From NCBI GenBank assembly GCA_025464735.1, contig JAODMX010000284.1, positions 1 through 32,171 of the forward strand: a stretch of DNA of 32,171 nucleotides, in the 5' to 3' direction. A model generated the notes under the pieces. That model was not told the DNA's origin. It did not search any database and worked only from the letters and a program-made list of their open reading frames with translations. Made by a program: the position numbers and the translations under genes. The stretch is from Frondihabitans sp. Its GTDB lineage: Bacteria; Actinomycetota; Actinomycetes; Actinomycetales; Microbacteriaceae. Positions 8,072 to 15,640 of this stretch are shown one piece after another (position 1 is the first letter of the stretch; every line of letters begins with the position of its first letter).

Positions 8072-8569
8072 TCACACACGCAGCTTGAAGCCGACGTGCG
8101 ATGCGGTGAAGCCGAGCCGCTCGTAGAAGCGGTGGGCGTCGACGCGGGCGGCGTCGGAGGTCAGCTGCACCAGGGTCGCACCGCGATGGGGCGCCTGCTC
8201 TATCGCCCATGTCATCATGGCCGCGCCTATTCCGGCGCTCCGCCGATCCGATCGCACCCGCACCGCCTCGATCTGGAGACGGTGGGCGCCCTGGCGAGCC
8301 AAGCCGGGGATCAGGGTCAGCTGCATGGTGCCGACGACGTCGCCGTGATCGTCCACAACGAGGAGCTCCTGCGCCGGGTCGGAGTCGATCGCCGCGAACG
8401 CCCGTTCGTAGGCGGGGAGATCGTCGTCGTTCGCCCGGTCGCCACGCGAGGCGCTGATCGGGTCATCGGCGAGGAGCTCGATGATGACGGCCAGGTCGGA
8501 GGCGACGGCGCGGCGAAGCAGCACGTGACCACCGCGGGCCCGCAGGATCACTGTGGTTGCGTCACTCAC
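8072..8569 (-). CDS. GNAT-family N-acetyltransferase
   Basis: A 165-residue acetyltransferase with all GNAT motifs: N-terminal LLRRAVASDLAVIIELLADD, EAVRVRSDRRSAGIGAAMM (motif A, with R-S-A-G-I-G binding CoA), and a C-terminal HRFYERLGFTASHVGFKL. The second half resembles the small cytoplasmic GNATs with the ending FYERLGF. The start is the GTG at 8569, 7 bases after the stop of the DUF3224 gene, giving MSDATTVILRARGG; the frame is open far upstream only as an antisense shadow. It is probably cotranscribed with the DUF3224 gene. The substrate is unknown. Confidence 0.87.
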   Translation of the reverse strand: MSDATTVILRARGGHVLLRRAVASDLAVIIELLADDPISASRGDRANDDDLPAYERAFAAIDSDPAQELLVVDDHGDVVGTMQLTLIPGLARQGAHRLQIEAVRVRSDRRSAGIGAAMMTWAIEQAPHRGATLVQLTSDAARVDAHRFYERLGFTASHVGFKLRV

Positions 8570-8576
8570 GGCTGCG

Positions 8577-8978
8577 TCAGCTCGCGAGAAGGCTGAGCAC
8601 GAAGAAGGCCCCGTCGTCGTCGTGCTGGATCGCGGCGCTCCCGCTGAAATGGGCGAAATCGTCTGTGCCGGTGCCCGGCACGATGTTGCCGAACTGCCCG
8701 GAGTCGCTCGGCGTCTGCATCGCCCCGTGCTGCACCGTGAAGGAACCGGAGCGCCCGTCGTCGAGGGTGCCGGTGACACGCTCCACGGCGACGTAGCCGC
8801 GCCCGGTCTCTTCGTCGCCGGAGCTGAGGAAGACGAGATCGCTGTGGCCGATGAGCCCTCTCGTGAAAACCTTGTGCATCGAGAGCCCCTGCGCCCAACC
8901 TCCTTCGACCCCCGGCAGGTCGATGGGTGTCGCGGCCGACACGTCGAAGCGGGCAGTGAGAGTCTCCACGATGTCCAT
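8577..8978 (-). CDS. DUF3224 domain protein
   Basis: A 133-residue protein resembling the DUF3224 family of small beta-barrel proteins of unknown function. Visible features are LTARFDVSAATPIDLPGVEG near the N-terminus, a repeated alternation of charged and hydrophobic strands, and the late block FGNIVPGTGTDDFAHFSGSA, close to the family's WxVVPGSGTGxLxGLxG pattern. I chose the ATG at 8978 because upstream residues are low-complexity and unlike the family; a longer frame begins at 9044. It is the first gene of a two-gene unit with the GNAT gene downstream and diverges from the gene at 9044. Confidence 0.78.
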   Translation of the reverse strand: MDIVETLTARFDVSAATPIDLPGVEGGWAQGLSMHKVFTRGLIGHSDLVFLSSGDEETGRGYVAVERVTGTLDDGRSGSFTVQHGAMQTPSDSGQFGNIVPGTGTDDFAHFSGSAAIQHDDDGAFFVLSLLAS

Positions 8979-9043
8979 GCTTCGACCGTACCCGCACCAA
9001 CCGACACGGGACGTCTGTCGGTCGACCCTGCCATGCTCGACCA

Positions 9044-9622
9044 ATGACCGCCACCACCCTCGCCAACGTCATCCAGGTCGTTGCGACACTCATCGCCCTC
9101 GTGGGCGTCGCCGTGTCTTTCGTCTACTCGAAGCGCGGGCAGCAGCTCCAGCGCGAGCAGGCGCAGCAGGCGGCAGAGCAGGCCGCCGAGTCGAACCGGG
9201 CCGCGCAGGCCGCGGCGCAGAGGTCGGCTGCGGCGTCGGCGCTCACGATTGACGACCTCCAGCGCATCGCGGTGGCCCTCGAAGACATTGCCGTTTCGGG
9301 GTCGCGATCGACGGGGTACGAGACGCGCGCGCCTCGCCCGACCGTTGCCTGGACGCTGGTGCCGACCGGATCCGAGACTTTCCGCCTCACCAACGTCGGC
9401 TCCGCCACCGCGCACGACGTCTGGGTCGGTGGCGCGGCGTCCCTCGACGGCCCGCACGACATCGTGCCCGGCAGGTCCGTGGCCGCCGGGGTGTCTCTCA
9501 CGTTCCGTGCGGCGATCCTCCCGACGACCACGGATGCCACGATCACCGTGACCTGGGCCTCGACGGGCGGCGCCACCGACCGGCACTCGTGGCGTTACCC
9601 GCTGCTGGCCCCGCCTGCCTAG
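9044..9622 (+). CDS. Membrane-anchored protein of unknown function
   Basis: A 192-residue protein that I do not recognise. A single hydrophobic segment near the N-terminus (about residues 5-26, VIQVVATLIALVGVAVSFVY) is followed by a Gln/Ala-rich stretch likely to be a coiled coil (about 30-70, QQLQREQAQQAAEQAAESNR). A C-terminal beta-rich domain (about 95-190) contains FRLTNVGSATAHDVWVGG and a terminal ITVTWASTGG, reminiscent of small immunoglobulin-like or CARDB-like folds. The ATG was chosen because it places the membrane segment at the extreme N-terminus. Confidence 0.7.
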   Translation: MTATTLANVIQVVATLIALVGVAVSFVYSKRGQQLQREQAQQAAEQAAESNRAAQAAAQRSAAASALTIDDLQRIAVALEDIAVSGSRSTGYETRAPRPTVAWTLVPTGSETFRLTNVGSATAHDVWVGGAASLDGPHDIVPGRSVAAGVSLTFRAAILPTTTDATITVTWASTGGATDRHSWRYPLLAPPA

Positions 9623-9646
9623 TCGCCCTCAGGCGGCCCACCCACG

Positions 9647-9716
9647 GCAAAACCCTCGTCGTCGGCTGTCGCGGTGGTCCTAGGACCACCGTGCAGGCCG
9701 ACGACGAGGGTTTAGC
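9647..9716. repeat. 70-bp palindromic element, copy 1 (likely bidirectional terminator)
   Basis: Outer arms AAACCCTCGTCGTCGGC (9650-9666) and GCCGACGACGAGGGTTT (9697-9713) are exact inverse complements. The centre is a perfect 20-bp palindrome, CGGTGGTCCTAGGACCACCG (9672-9691). It lies between convergent genes, and either strand ends the stem in TTT, so it could end transcription from both sides. A second copy with the same core is at 29844-29913, also between convergent genes. Confidence 0.75.
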
Positions 9717-9737
9717 AGGCCGCGGGTGCGGGCGCCG

Positions 9738-10628
9738 CTACGCGGACGCGGCCACGCTGGCCGCATCCAGCCGCGCGAACTCGTCTGGGCTCAGCTTGAT
9801 CGTGGCGGCTGTCGCGGAGTCCATGATCGACTGAGGACGCGACGCCCCGGGGATCGGGATCACGGTCGACGACTTCGCGAGCTCCCAGGCCAGGCACACG
9901 ACCTGCGGCGAGAGGCGCCGAGCGTTGGCGATCTCGGCGAAGACCGCATGGTTCGCGCCGAGATCACCCGCGTTCGTGATGCCACCGAGCGGAGCCCACG
10001 GAAGGAAGGCGATGCTCATCTCGTCGCACAGCTCCAGCTCGGCCGTCGACGACAGGAACGCCGGCGAGAACTGGTTCTGCACGCTGACGAGACGGTCGTC
10101 GAGGATGTCGTTCGCCTGCCTGATCTGGTCGACGTTGGCGTTCGAGATACCGGCCATCCGGATGATTCCCTCGTCGAGGAGCTCGACGAGCGCTCCGATC
10201 GAGTCCGCGTAGGGAACCTTGGGGTCGGGCCGGTGGAACTGGTAGAGACCGATGGAGTCGACACCGAGTCGTCTGGCCGAGGCCTTGGCGGCCTCCTTGA
10301 GGTGCTCGGGGCGACCGTCGATGTCCCAGCCGCCGTCCTTGGCGTGGGCACGTTCGTGCCCGCCCTTCGTCGCGATGAGGATCTCGTCGGTGTTGCCGTG
10401 CCATTCCTTCAGCGCCTTGGCAATGAGGAGTTCGTTGTGCCCTTCGTCGTCGAGCTTGCCGCCGAGACTGTAGGCGTCCGCCGTGTCGATCAGGGTGATG
10501 CCGGCCTCGAGTGCCGCGTGGATCGTGGCGATGGAGCGTTTCTCGTCCGGGCGCCCTTCGATCGACATGGGCATCCCTCCGAGCCCGATGGCGCTGACCG
10601 TGACGTCGCCGATGGTGCGTGTTTTCAT
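9738..10628 (-). CDS. Aldo/keto reductase
   Basis: A 296-residue NADPH-dependent oxidoreductase with a TIM-barrel fold. The catalytic tetrad is visible: Asp48 and Tyr53 in LIDTADAY, Lys88 in IATKGG, His132 in YQFHRPD. Cofactor-site blocks such as GISNANVDQI and VIPIPGASRP near the C-terminus are typical. The substrate (a small aldehyde, ketone or sugar) cannot be told. It follows a second aldo/keto reductase gene by 50 bases on the same strand and is preceded by a GAAGG ribosome site, so the two probably form an operon. They are distantly related within the family, so they do not look like a recent duplication. Confidence 0.93.
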   Translation of the reverse strand: MKTRTIGDVTVSAIGLGGMPMSIEGRPDEKRSIATIHAALEAGITLIDTADAYSLGGKLDDEGHNELLIAKALKEWHGNTDEILIATKGGHERAHAKDGGWDIDGRPEHLKEAAKASARRLGVDSIGLYQFHRPDPKVPYADSIGALVELLDEGIIRMAGISNANVDQIRQANDILDDRLVSVQNQFSPAFLSSTAELELCDEMSIAFLPWAPLGGITNAGDLGANHAVFAEIANARRLSPQVVCLAWELAKSSTVIPIPGASRPQSIMDSATAATIKLSPDEFARLDAASVAASA

Positions 10629-10678
10629 TCGTTCCGACCTTCGTTGGTGGGTTTAGAGGCGAGGGCTGCAGCTCCGAC

Positions 10679-11650
10679 TCACCAGGCGTAGTCCTCCGGA
10701 GCCGGCTTGTGGCCCGGGAAGAGCGCGTCGAGCTTGTCGAGGGCATCCTGGTCGATCTTGATGTCGACGGATGCGACGGCGGAGTCGAGCTGCTCCATCG
10801 TACGGGGACCGGTGATGGGACCGGTCACGCCCGGCTGGTGCAGGAGCCAGGCCAGAGCGAGCTCGCCCGGTGCGTGACCGAGCTCCTTGGCGAGGTTCTC
10901 GTAGGCCTCGAGCTGGTCGCGGTGGCCGTCGACGTACTCCTTCGACCGCCCCTCGAGGCGGCGCTTGCCCTCCTGCTCCTTGCCGATGACCCCTCCGAGC
11001 AGACCGCCGTTGAGCGGCGACCACGGGATCACTCCGAGACCGTAGTTGATCGCCGCCGGGATGACCTCGAGCTCGACCTCACGCTTGATGAGGTTGTAAA
11101 TCGACTGCTCACTCACCAGCCCGGTGAAGTGGCGAGACTTCGCCGCCTCCTGGGCCTGAGCGATGTGCCAACCCGCAAAATTGCTGGATCCGACATAAAT
11201 CACCTTGCCCTGCGCCACCGCGACTTCGAGCGCCTGCCAGATCTCCTCCCACGGCGTGGCTCGGTCGATGTGGTGGAACTGGATCAGATCGATGTGGTCG
11301 GTCTGCAGCCGGATGAGACTCGCGTCGATGGCACGCCGGATGTTGAGAGCGGAGAGCTTGCTCTCGTTGGGCCAGTCGCCCATGTCGCCGTACAGCTTCG
11401 TGGCCAGCACGGTCTTCTCGCGGCGCCCGCCGCCTTTCGCGAACCAGCGCCCGACGATCTGCTCGGTCACGCCTTCGCCCTTCTTGCCGCCGTAGACGTT
11501 GGCGGTGTCGAAGAAGTTGATTCCCGACTCGTGCGCTTTGTCCATGATCGCGTGCGAGTCGTCTTCGGTGGTTTGAGGGCCGAAGTTCATCGTGCCCAGA
11601 ATGGCGCGAGAAACGGAGAGCCCGGTACGTCCCAGATGTGTGTAGTCCAT
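10679..11650 (-). CDS. Aldo/keto reductase
   Basis: A 323-residue aldo/keto reductase resembling the YghZ/potassium-channel-beta-like subgroup. The family's opening MDYTHLGRTGLSVSRAILGT is followed by Asp48 and Tyr53 in FFDTANVY, Lys85 in VLATKL and His126 in LIQFHHID. Later blocks are VIYVGSSNFAGW, VIPWSPLNGGLL and GPRTMEQL. The start is the ATG at 11650 after GCAGGAGA; a much longer open frame upstream is only a shadow of the divergent gene. It is the first gene of a two-gene unit with the aldo/keto reductase downstream. The physiological substrate is unknown. Confidence 0.93.
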   Translation of the reverse strand: MDYTHLGRTGLSVSRAILGTMNFGPQTTEDDSHAIMDKAHESGINFFDTANVYGGKKGEGVTEQIVGRWFAKGGGRREKTVLATKLYGDMGDWPNESKLSALNIRRAIDASLIRLQTDHIDLIQFHHIDRATPWEEIWQALEVAVAQGKVIYVGSSNFAGWHIAQAQEAAKSRHFTGLVSEQSIYNLIKREVELEVIPAAINYGLGVIPWSPLNGGLLGGVIGKEQEGKRRLEGRSKEYVDGHRDQLEAYENLAKELGHAPGELALAWLLHQPGVTGPITGPRTMEQLDSAVASVDIKIDQDALDKLDALFPGHKPAPEDYAW

Positions 11651-11752
11651 ACTCTCCTGCCTAGACCCCTCCCAGGTGCCGTGTCCACCGCGTTCAGGAA
11701 GCTGCCACAATTCGTGCCACGCCCTCGCAAGGCGCTTGCGTAGGATCACGAC

Positions 11753-12094
11753 ATGTCGCTGCACGCGGAGGACCACCTCGCGCACCACCACCGGCTGCGC
11801 AACATGCGAGCCGCGAAACGGGTGCGACTCTTTCGTGCGCGACTGAATCACTTTCCACGGCTCCGCCTCGCCTACAAGATCGCGATCGGCGTGCTCGGCA
11901 TCCTGGTCGTCATCATCGGAATCATCCTGATCCCGCTGCCGGGGCCCGGCTGGCTCATCGTCTTCCTCGGCCTGGCGTTGCTCGGCACCGAGTTCCCGGC
12001 GGCGCACCGCTTCAACATGTGGGTGCAGCGCAAGGTCCGGGCTGTCATCGCCTGGTTCCAGGCCCGACGGCGGCGACGCGCAGCGGCCCGCTGA
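11753..12094 (+). CDS. PGPGW-motif membrane protein (TIGR02611-like)
   Basis: A 113-residue membrane protein of an actinobacterial family (TIGR02611-like, PGPGW transmembrane). The basic N-terminus is rich in His and Arg. The signature LIPLPGPGWLIVFLGLALLG lies near residues 60-80, between two membrane segments, and a strongly basic C-tail (RRRRRAAAR-like) follows. Function is unknown. A TAGGAT box lies 6 bases before the ATG with no ribosome site, suggesting a leaderless transcript. It converges with the next gene, leaving only 6 bases between the two stops. Confidence 0.85.
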   Translation: MSLHAEDHLAHHHRLRNMRAAKRVRLFRARLNHFPRLRLAYKIAIGVLGILVVIIGIILIPLPGPGWLIVFLGLALLGTEFPAAHRFNMWVQRKVRAVIAWFQARRRRRAAAR

Positions 12095-12100
12095 CGGTCG

Positions 12101-12652
12101 TCAGATGTCGGCCAGGGCCTCGGCTCCCCACGTGGTGATCTCTCGCGGCACGGCCAGATCGTGTGAACCTGCGTGCTTCAGAATCTCGACGGCGCGGACG
12201 CGCGGGGCCGCGACACCCGCGGTCGATACGATCCAGGATCCGACGAGGATGCTGTCGTCGACACTCGAGTGGACCGCGACGCCGGAGACATCGAACACCC
12301 CGTAGGCCGGCTCCGAGAACGTGACGCGGACGAGGTCCCCGTGGGCCAGGTCGGTGACGACGCCCGCCGGATCCTGCGAAACCTCATCGGCATCAGCGCG
12401 CTCGGCCGAGTGGAACGTCCGCAGCAACTGCAGGGCTTTCTGCGGCTTCTTGTTGGAGTCGAGAGGCTGACCGCCCAGGGCGAATGCTCCCATCACGGCG
12501 GAGTGAGTGGCGTGGCCGCGCACGGCGACGATCCCGTAGCGCTCCGTCGCGAGAGTCGCCACGACGGCGTCGTCGGGCTCGAGGTCGGCGAGGAAGGCGG
12601 CGAGCGCCTTGACGTTGCGTTTGGCCGGGGGAGTGAGGTCGTCTTGGGTCAC
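12101..12652 (-). CDS. Conserved hypothetical protein
   Basis: A 183-residue soluble protein that I do not recognise. It reads as alternating strands and helices with a conserved-looking middle (YGIVAVRGHATHSAVMGAFA, then LDSNKKPQKALQLL) and no membrane segment or signal peptide. The start is GTG at 12652. On its strand a TACGCT box lies 6 bases before the GTG with no ribosome site, fitting leaderless expression. It diverges from the J-domain gene with 83 bases between the starts. No function is proposed. Confidence 0.72.
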   Translation of the reverse strand: MTQDDLTPPAKRNVKALAAFLADLEPDDAVVATLATERYGIVAVRGHATHSAVMGAFALGGQPLDSNKKPQKALQLLRTFHSAERADADEVSQDPAGVVTDLAHGDLVRVTFSEPAYGVFDVSGVAVHSSVDDSILVGSWIVSTAGVAAPRVRAVEILKHAGSHDLAVPREITTWGAEALADI

Positions 12653-12735
12653 CCGGCCAGCGTAATGAGTCCCTGCGAGTTCACCGCCAGGGCATTACAA
12701 TTTCTCAGCTCGCTGCCGGTATTCTCGATCGACAC

Positions 12736-13659
12736 ATGACCGAGAGCCCTGCCGCCGCCACCCCCTACGAGGTGCTCGGGGTGAACGCTGCCGCGAGCCA
12801 GAGCGAACTCCGCCGGGCGTATCGCCGCCTCGCTCGAGAGACGCACCCCGACCTCGGCGGCAGCCCGGAACGGTTCCGGCAGGTGCAGCTCGCCTGGGAG
12901 CTCATCGGCACCCCCGTCGAACGAGCGCGCTACGACGGCGGGCGCCGCAGCTCGGCTCCCCACGACGAGCCGTACCGCACCTGGGCACCCACCCCGCCCC
13001 GTGCGAGACCGGAGTCGAAGCCGCGAGCCCGAGCATTTGGGCATCCCGGCGGCCAGGAGCGCGTGCGCTACCTCGACCTCATCCGCGAGTGGGTCGGCCG
13101 GGGCGAAGAACTCGACGACCCCTACGATCCCGCACTCGTCCGCTCCGCACCGGCCGAGATCCGGCGCACCCTGGCGAAGGCGCTTGCCGAGGAGGCGACC
13201 GCGACCGCAGTGGTGGAGTTGGGTATCGCCTACACGATTTGGAGCAACGTCGCGGCGGGTCACGACGGTGAGATCGACCACATCGTGCTGGGGCCCACGG
13301 GCATCTTCGCCATCAACTCCGAAGACTGGGGTGCGCCCGTGAGTCTCGTTCGGGGAGAGGTCGAAGGCGAGACGATCGAGCGAGGCGAACAGCCCGCTCG
13401 GGCCCTCGCGCGCAGCGCTCGCGCTTTCGCGAAGACGAGCCGGGTGCCGTTCACCGCCCAGCTCATCGTCGTCCCCGATTCGGCTCTCGTCGAGCCGGTC
13501 GAGCCCCTCAGCAAGAGTCGCCGCAACGCGGCCTTCGTCGTCCGCCGCTCCGTGCTTCCGCAGGTGCTTCGCGGCGGTCTGACCGGCGGGCCCGGCAGCC
13601 TCGCGGTCGACGTGTTCGCCGTTCGAGAGCGCTTGCAGCAGACCGTCCGATTCGTGTGA
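12736..13659 (+). CDS. J-domain protein with a degenerate NERD-like C-terminal domain
   Basis: A 307-residue fusion. Residues about 9-66 form a J domain with the essential HPD at 37-39 (RETHPDLGG), which in DnaJ proteins stimulates DnaK ATPase. A Pro/Arg-rich linker follows (about 70-100). Residues about 150-295 resemble the NERD nuclease-related domain: an early AVVELGIAYTIWSNV, then HDGEIDHIVLGPTGIFAIN. In active NERD/restriction-like folds an E-x-K follows the second strand; here positions 194-196 read N-S-E, so the catalytic pattern is lost. There is no zinc-finger or glycine-rich DnaJ region. A TATTCT box lies 10 bases before the ATG. The role is unknown; a DnaK-linked binding protein is one possibility. 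Confidence 0.8.
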   Translation: MTESPAAATPYEVLGVNAAASQSELRRAYRRLARETHPDLGGSPERFRQVQLAWELIGTPVERARYDGGRRSSAPHDEPYRTWAPTPPRARPESKPRARAFGHPGGQERVRYLDLIREWVGRGEELDDPYDPALVRSAPAEIRRTLAKALAEEATATAVVELGIAYTIWSNVAAGHDGEIDHIVLGPTGIFAINSEDWGAPVSLVRGEVEGETIERGEQPARALARSARAFAKTSRVPFTAQLIVVPDSALVEPVEPLSKSRRNAAFVVRRSVLPQVLRGGLTGGPGSLAVDVFAVRERLQQTVRFV

Positions 13660-13721
13660 TCGCGCCTCGCGCCCATTAGTGCGACCATGAGGCACGTTTT
13701 CCGTCAACGAGGAGGATCACC

Positions 13722-14102
13722 ATGGTCACCACCAGCTACGCGTTCAGCGGTTTCAGTGTCGACAACATCGATCGGGCCAAGGCCTTCTACAGCGACGTTC
13801 TCGGCCTCACGGTCACCGACGGCATGGCGGGTCTCGTCAACGTCGAACTTCCGGGCGGGGCTACGGTGCTCATCTACCCGAAGGACGACCACGTCCCGGC
13901 TACGTTCACGGTGCTGAACCTCGTCGTCGACGACATCGATGCCGCCGTGTCCGAGCTGGAGGCTGCCGGAGTCACGCTCGAGAACTATGGCGGGTACGCC
14001 GACCAGCGTGGCATCATGCGCGGCAGATCGGTGGGGATGGGGCCCGACATCGCGTGGTTCCTCGACCCCGCCGGCAACATCCTTTCCGTTCTCGCGAACT
14101 GA
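13722..14102 (+). CDS. VOC-family (glyoxalase/bleomycin resistance-like) protein
   Basis: A 126-residue protein of the vicinal oxygen chelate superfamily, with two beta-alpha-beta-beta-beta modules. The first starts FSGFSVDNIDRAKAFYSDVL and the second LNLVVDDIDAAVSELEAAGV. The C-terminus has the typical FLDPAGNILSVLAN. The superfamily spans metal-dependent enzymes and drug-binding proteins; the metal ligands are not fully evident, so I do not assign a reaction. An ideal GAGGAGG-type ribosome site precedes the ATG. A run of short direct repeats follows its stop. Confidence 0.88.
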   Translation: MVTTSYAFSGFSVDNIDRAKAFYSDVLGLTVTDGMAGLVNVELPGGATVLIYPKDDHVPATFTVLNLVVDDIDAAVSELEAAGVTLENYGGYADQRGIMRGRSVGMGPDIAWFLDPAGNILSVLAN

Positions 14103-14135
14103 GGGCACAGCCTCCCCGACTTAGGGCACAGCCTC
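14102..14135 (+). repeat. Two direct 13-bp repeats, AGGGCACAGCCTC
   Basis: AGGGCACAGCCTC occurs at 14102-14114 and again, identically, at 14123-14135, a 21-bp period equal to two helical turns. The pair lies just upstream of a TATCCT -10-like box (14154-14159) for the next gene. This spacing suits an activator bound to one face of the DNA, but it could also be a small duplication. Confidence 0.6.
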
Positions 14136-14186
14136 GTGCGACGCGACTCCCGGTATCCTGAACGAGTGATCCAGGAGGAGGTGCGC

Positions 14187-14582
14187 GTGAGCGACGACGA
14201 GCAGCGAGCGTCACGCCCCGTCACCTCGATGTCACTTCGCGCGGAGCGTCTCCGCGTCACGATGGCGAAGGCGTCGGGTGCTAGAGGCGTTGAAGCGCGC
14301 CCCGGTCTGTCGCCGGCCCCGAAGCCCCGCGACCCGGAGCTCACCAATCCCTGGGCCAAGATCGGTCTGGGTGTCGGCATCTTCTCCGTCTTCATCAGTT
14401 TCTTCGCGGTGCCGAGCATGATCGCCCTCGTGTTCTGCGGCTACGGACTGGGTCGTGCGCGCGCCCTCGACGGGCGCGGCAAAGGCCCCTACGGGCGCAG
14501 CAGGGCACTGTGGGGCATTGGCCTGGCGGTCTTCGGCATCGCCCAGGCCGCCTACTTTCTGTTCGTGGCGAAGTACCTCTGA
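14187..14582 (+). CDS. DUF4190-like two-span membrane protein
   Basis: A 131-residue protein with a polar N-terminal half (about residues 1-55) and two membrane segments, GLGVGIFSVFISFFAVPSMI and GLAVFGIAQAAYFLFVA. They are joined by a conserved-looking loop, FCGYGLGRARALDGRGKGPY, which matches the DUF4190 pattern of a small membrane protein with a GRA/K-rich turn. The start is GTG at 14187 after AGGAGGAG with 6 bases of spacing. A GTG at 14166, in frame and 6 bases after the TATCCT box, could instead start a leaderless version 7 residues longer. Function is unknown. Confidence 0.72.
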   Translation: MSDDEQRASRPVTSMSLRAERLRVTMAKASGARGVEARPGLSPAPKPRDPELTNPWAKIGLGVGIFSVFISFFAVPSMIALVFCGYGLGRARALDGRGKGPYGRSRALWGIGLAVFGIAQAAYFLFVAKYL

Positions 14583-14652
14583 ACGTCGCGCGGGCGGGTC
14601 ACGAGGCGGCGCAGGTCGCCTGCCGATCCGAGAACATGGCAAGCTCGATCCT

Positions 14653-15540
14653 GTGACGATCCACGGACCAGCAGACGGCTGGGTGATCGCGCCCGACGGA
14701 CGCAAATTCTGGGGCAAGGCGGGCGCAGCGGGGCTCCTCGTCCTTGACGAGCGCGACCGTGTCCTGCTCCAGCATCGCGCCGAGTGGAGTCACTTTGGCG
14801 GCACCTGGGGCATCCCGGGCGGAGCCCGTCAGTTCGGCGAGAGCGCCGTCGATGGTGCGCTCCGTGAGAGTGCAGAAGAGGCGGCGGTCCCGCCCGACGC
14901 TCTCCGGCTCCTCTTCACCTCCGTTGTCGACCTTGAGTTTTGGTCGTACACCACCGCCGTGGCGCGGGCGACGCGCCCTTTCGAGCCTGTGATCTCGGAC
15001 GGTGAGAGCGAAGCGCTCGCCTGGATCCCGGTCGACGAAGTCGAAGCTCTGCCGCTCCACCCCGGGTTCGCGTCGTCCTGGCGTCGCCTTCTCGCCACTC
15101 TGCGCCGGCCCCTGCATGTGGTCGTCGACTCGGCCAACGTCGTTGGGTCCCGTCCGGACGGTTGGTGGCGAGATCGCGCCTCCGCAACCGACCGGCTCAC
15201 CGCCTCTCTCGTGGCGCTCGCCGCGGGCGGTGTGCCGGCACGCGCTTTCTCGGCCCGCGACGACGTGGTCGACACCTGGTGGCCCTCAATCACCCTCGTG
15301 GTCGAAGGAGAAGCAAGAGGCGCTCACGATCCCGAGGTCGCCTCGTCCGTGACCGTGGTCCGTGCCGAGACCGACGGCGACTCGGCCATCGTCGGTTGCG
15401 TCCAGTCCCTGACGAGTGGGTCGGACGCTCCTGCGACCGTCGTCGTCGTGACGGCCGACCGGGAGCTCGCTCGCCGTGTCGAGGCCCTCGGCGCGACGGT
15501 CGTCGGCCCGAACACCCTGCTGGCCCTCGTCACGTCCTGA
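14653..15540 (+). CDS. Nudix hydrolase fused to a PIN/NYN-like domain
   Basis: A 295-residue two-domain protein. The Nudix box is at residues 57-79: GARQFGE, then SAVDGAL, then RESAEE, matching G-x5-E-x7-RE-U-x-EE, with the terminal G-U replaced by AAV. Such domains hydrolyse nucleoside diphosphates linked to another group. From about residue 152 a separate domain begins LHVVVDSANVVGSRPDGWW. It has an Asp/Asn pair on its first strand and ends VVVVTADRELARRVEALGA, the layout of PIN/NYN-type nuclease folds. The start is GTG at 14653; the frame is open far upstream only as a shadow. The substrate and the role of the second domain are not known. Confidence 0.82.
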   Translation: MTIHGPADGWVIAPDGRKFWGKAGAAGLLVLDERDRVLLQHRAEWSHFGGTWGIPGGARQFGESAVDGALRESAEEAAVPPDALRLLFTSVVDLEFWSYTTAVARATRPFEPVISDGESEALAWIPVDEVEALPLHPGFASSWRRLLATLRRPLHVVVDSANVVGSRPDGWWRDRASATDRLTASLVALAAGGVPARAFSARDDVVDTWWPSITLVVEGEARGAHDPEVASSVTVVRAETDGDSAIVGCVQSLTSGSDAPATVVVVTADRELARRVEALGATVVGPNTLLALVTS

Positions 15541-15592
15541 GCCGTTTCGGCGGCGGCGCGCTGCCGTCGCTCCCGCCCGGTTAACGAACGAA

Positions 15593-15623
15593 GCCGGCCA
15601 CCCGCGTGCGCGGAATGGCCGGC
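15593..15623. terminator. Hairpin between convergent genes
   Basis: GCCGGCCA (15593-15600) and TGGCCGGC (15616-15623) form an 8-bp stem around a 15-base loop; the stem extends outward with one mismatch. It is in the 100-bp gap between the convergent Nudix and protease genes. There is no clear T run, so termination efficiency is uncertain. Confidence 0.6.
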
Positions 15624-15640
15624 CTCGAGCCGAACGGGTG

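Noticed and set aside
9738..11650. Recent tandem duplication of the two aldo/keto reductase genes
   Set aside because: The two proteins share the fold and tetrad but differ clearly in sequence throughout, so they are distant family members rather than fresh copies.
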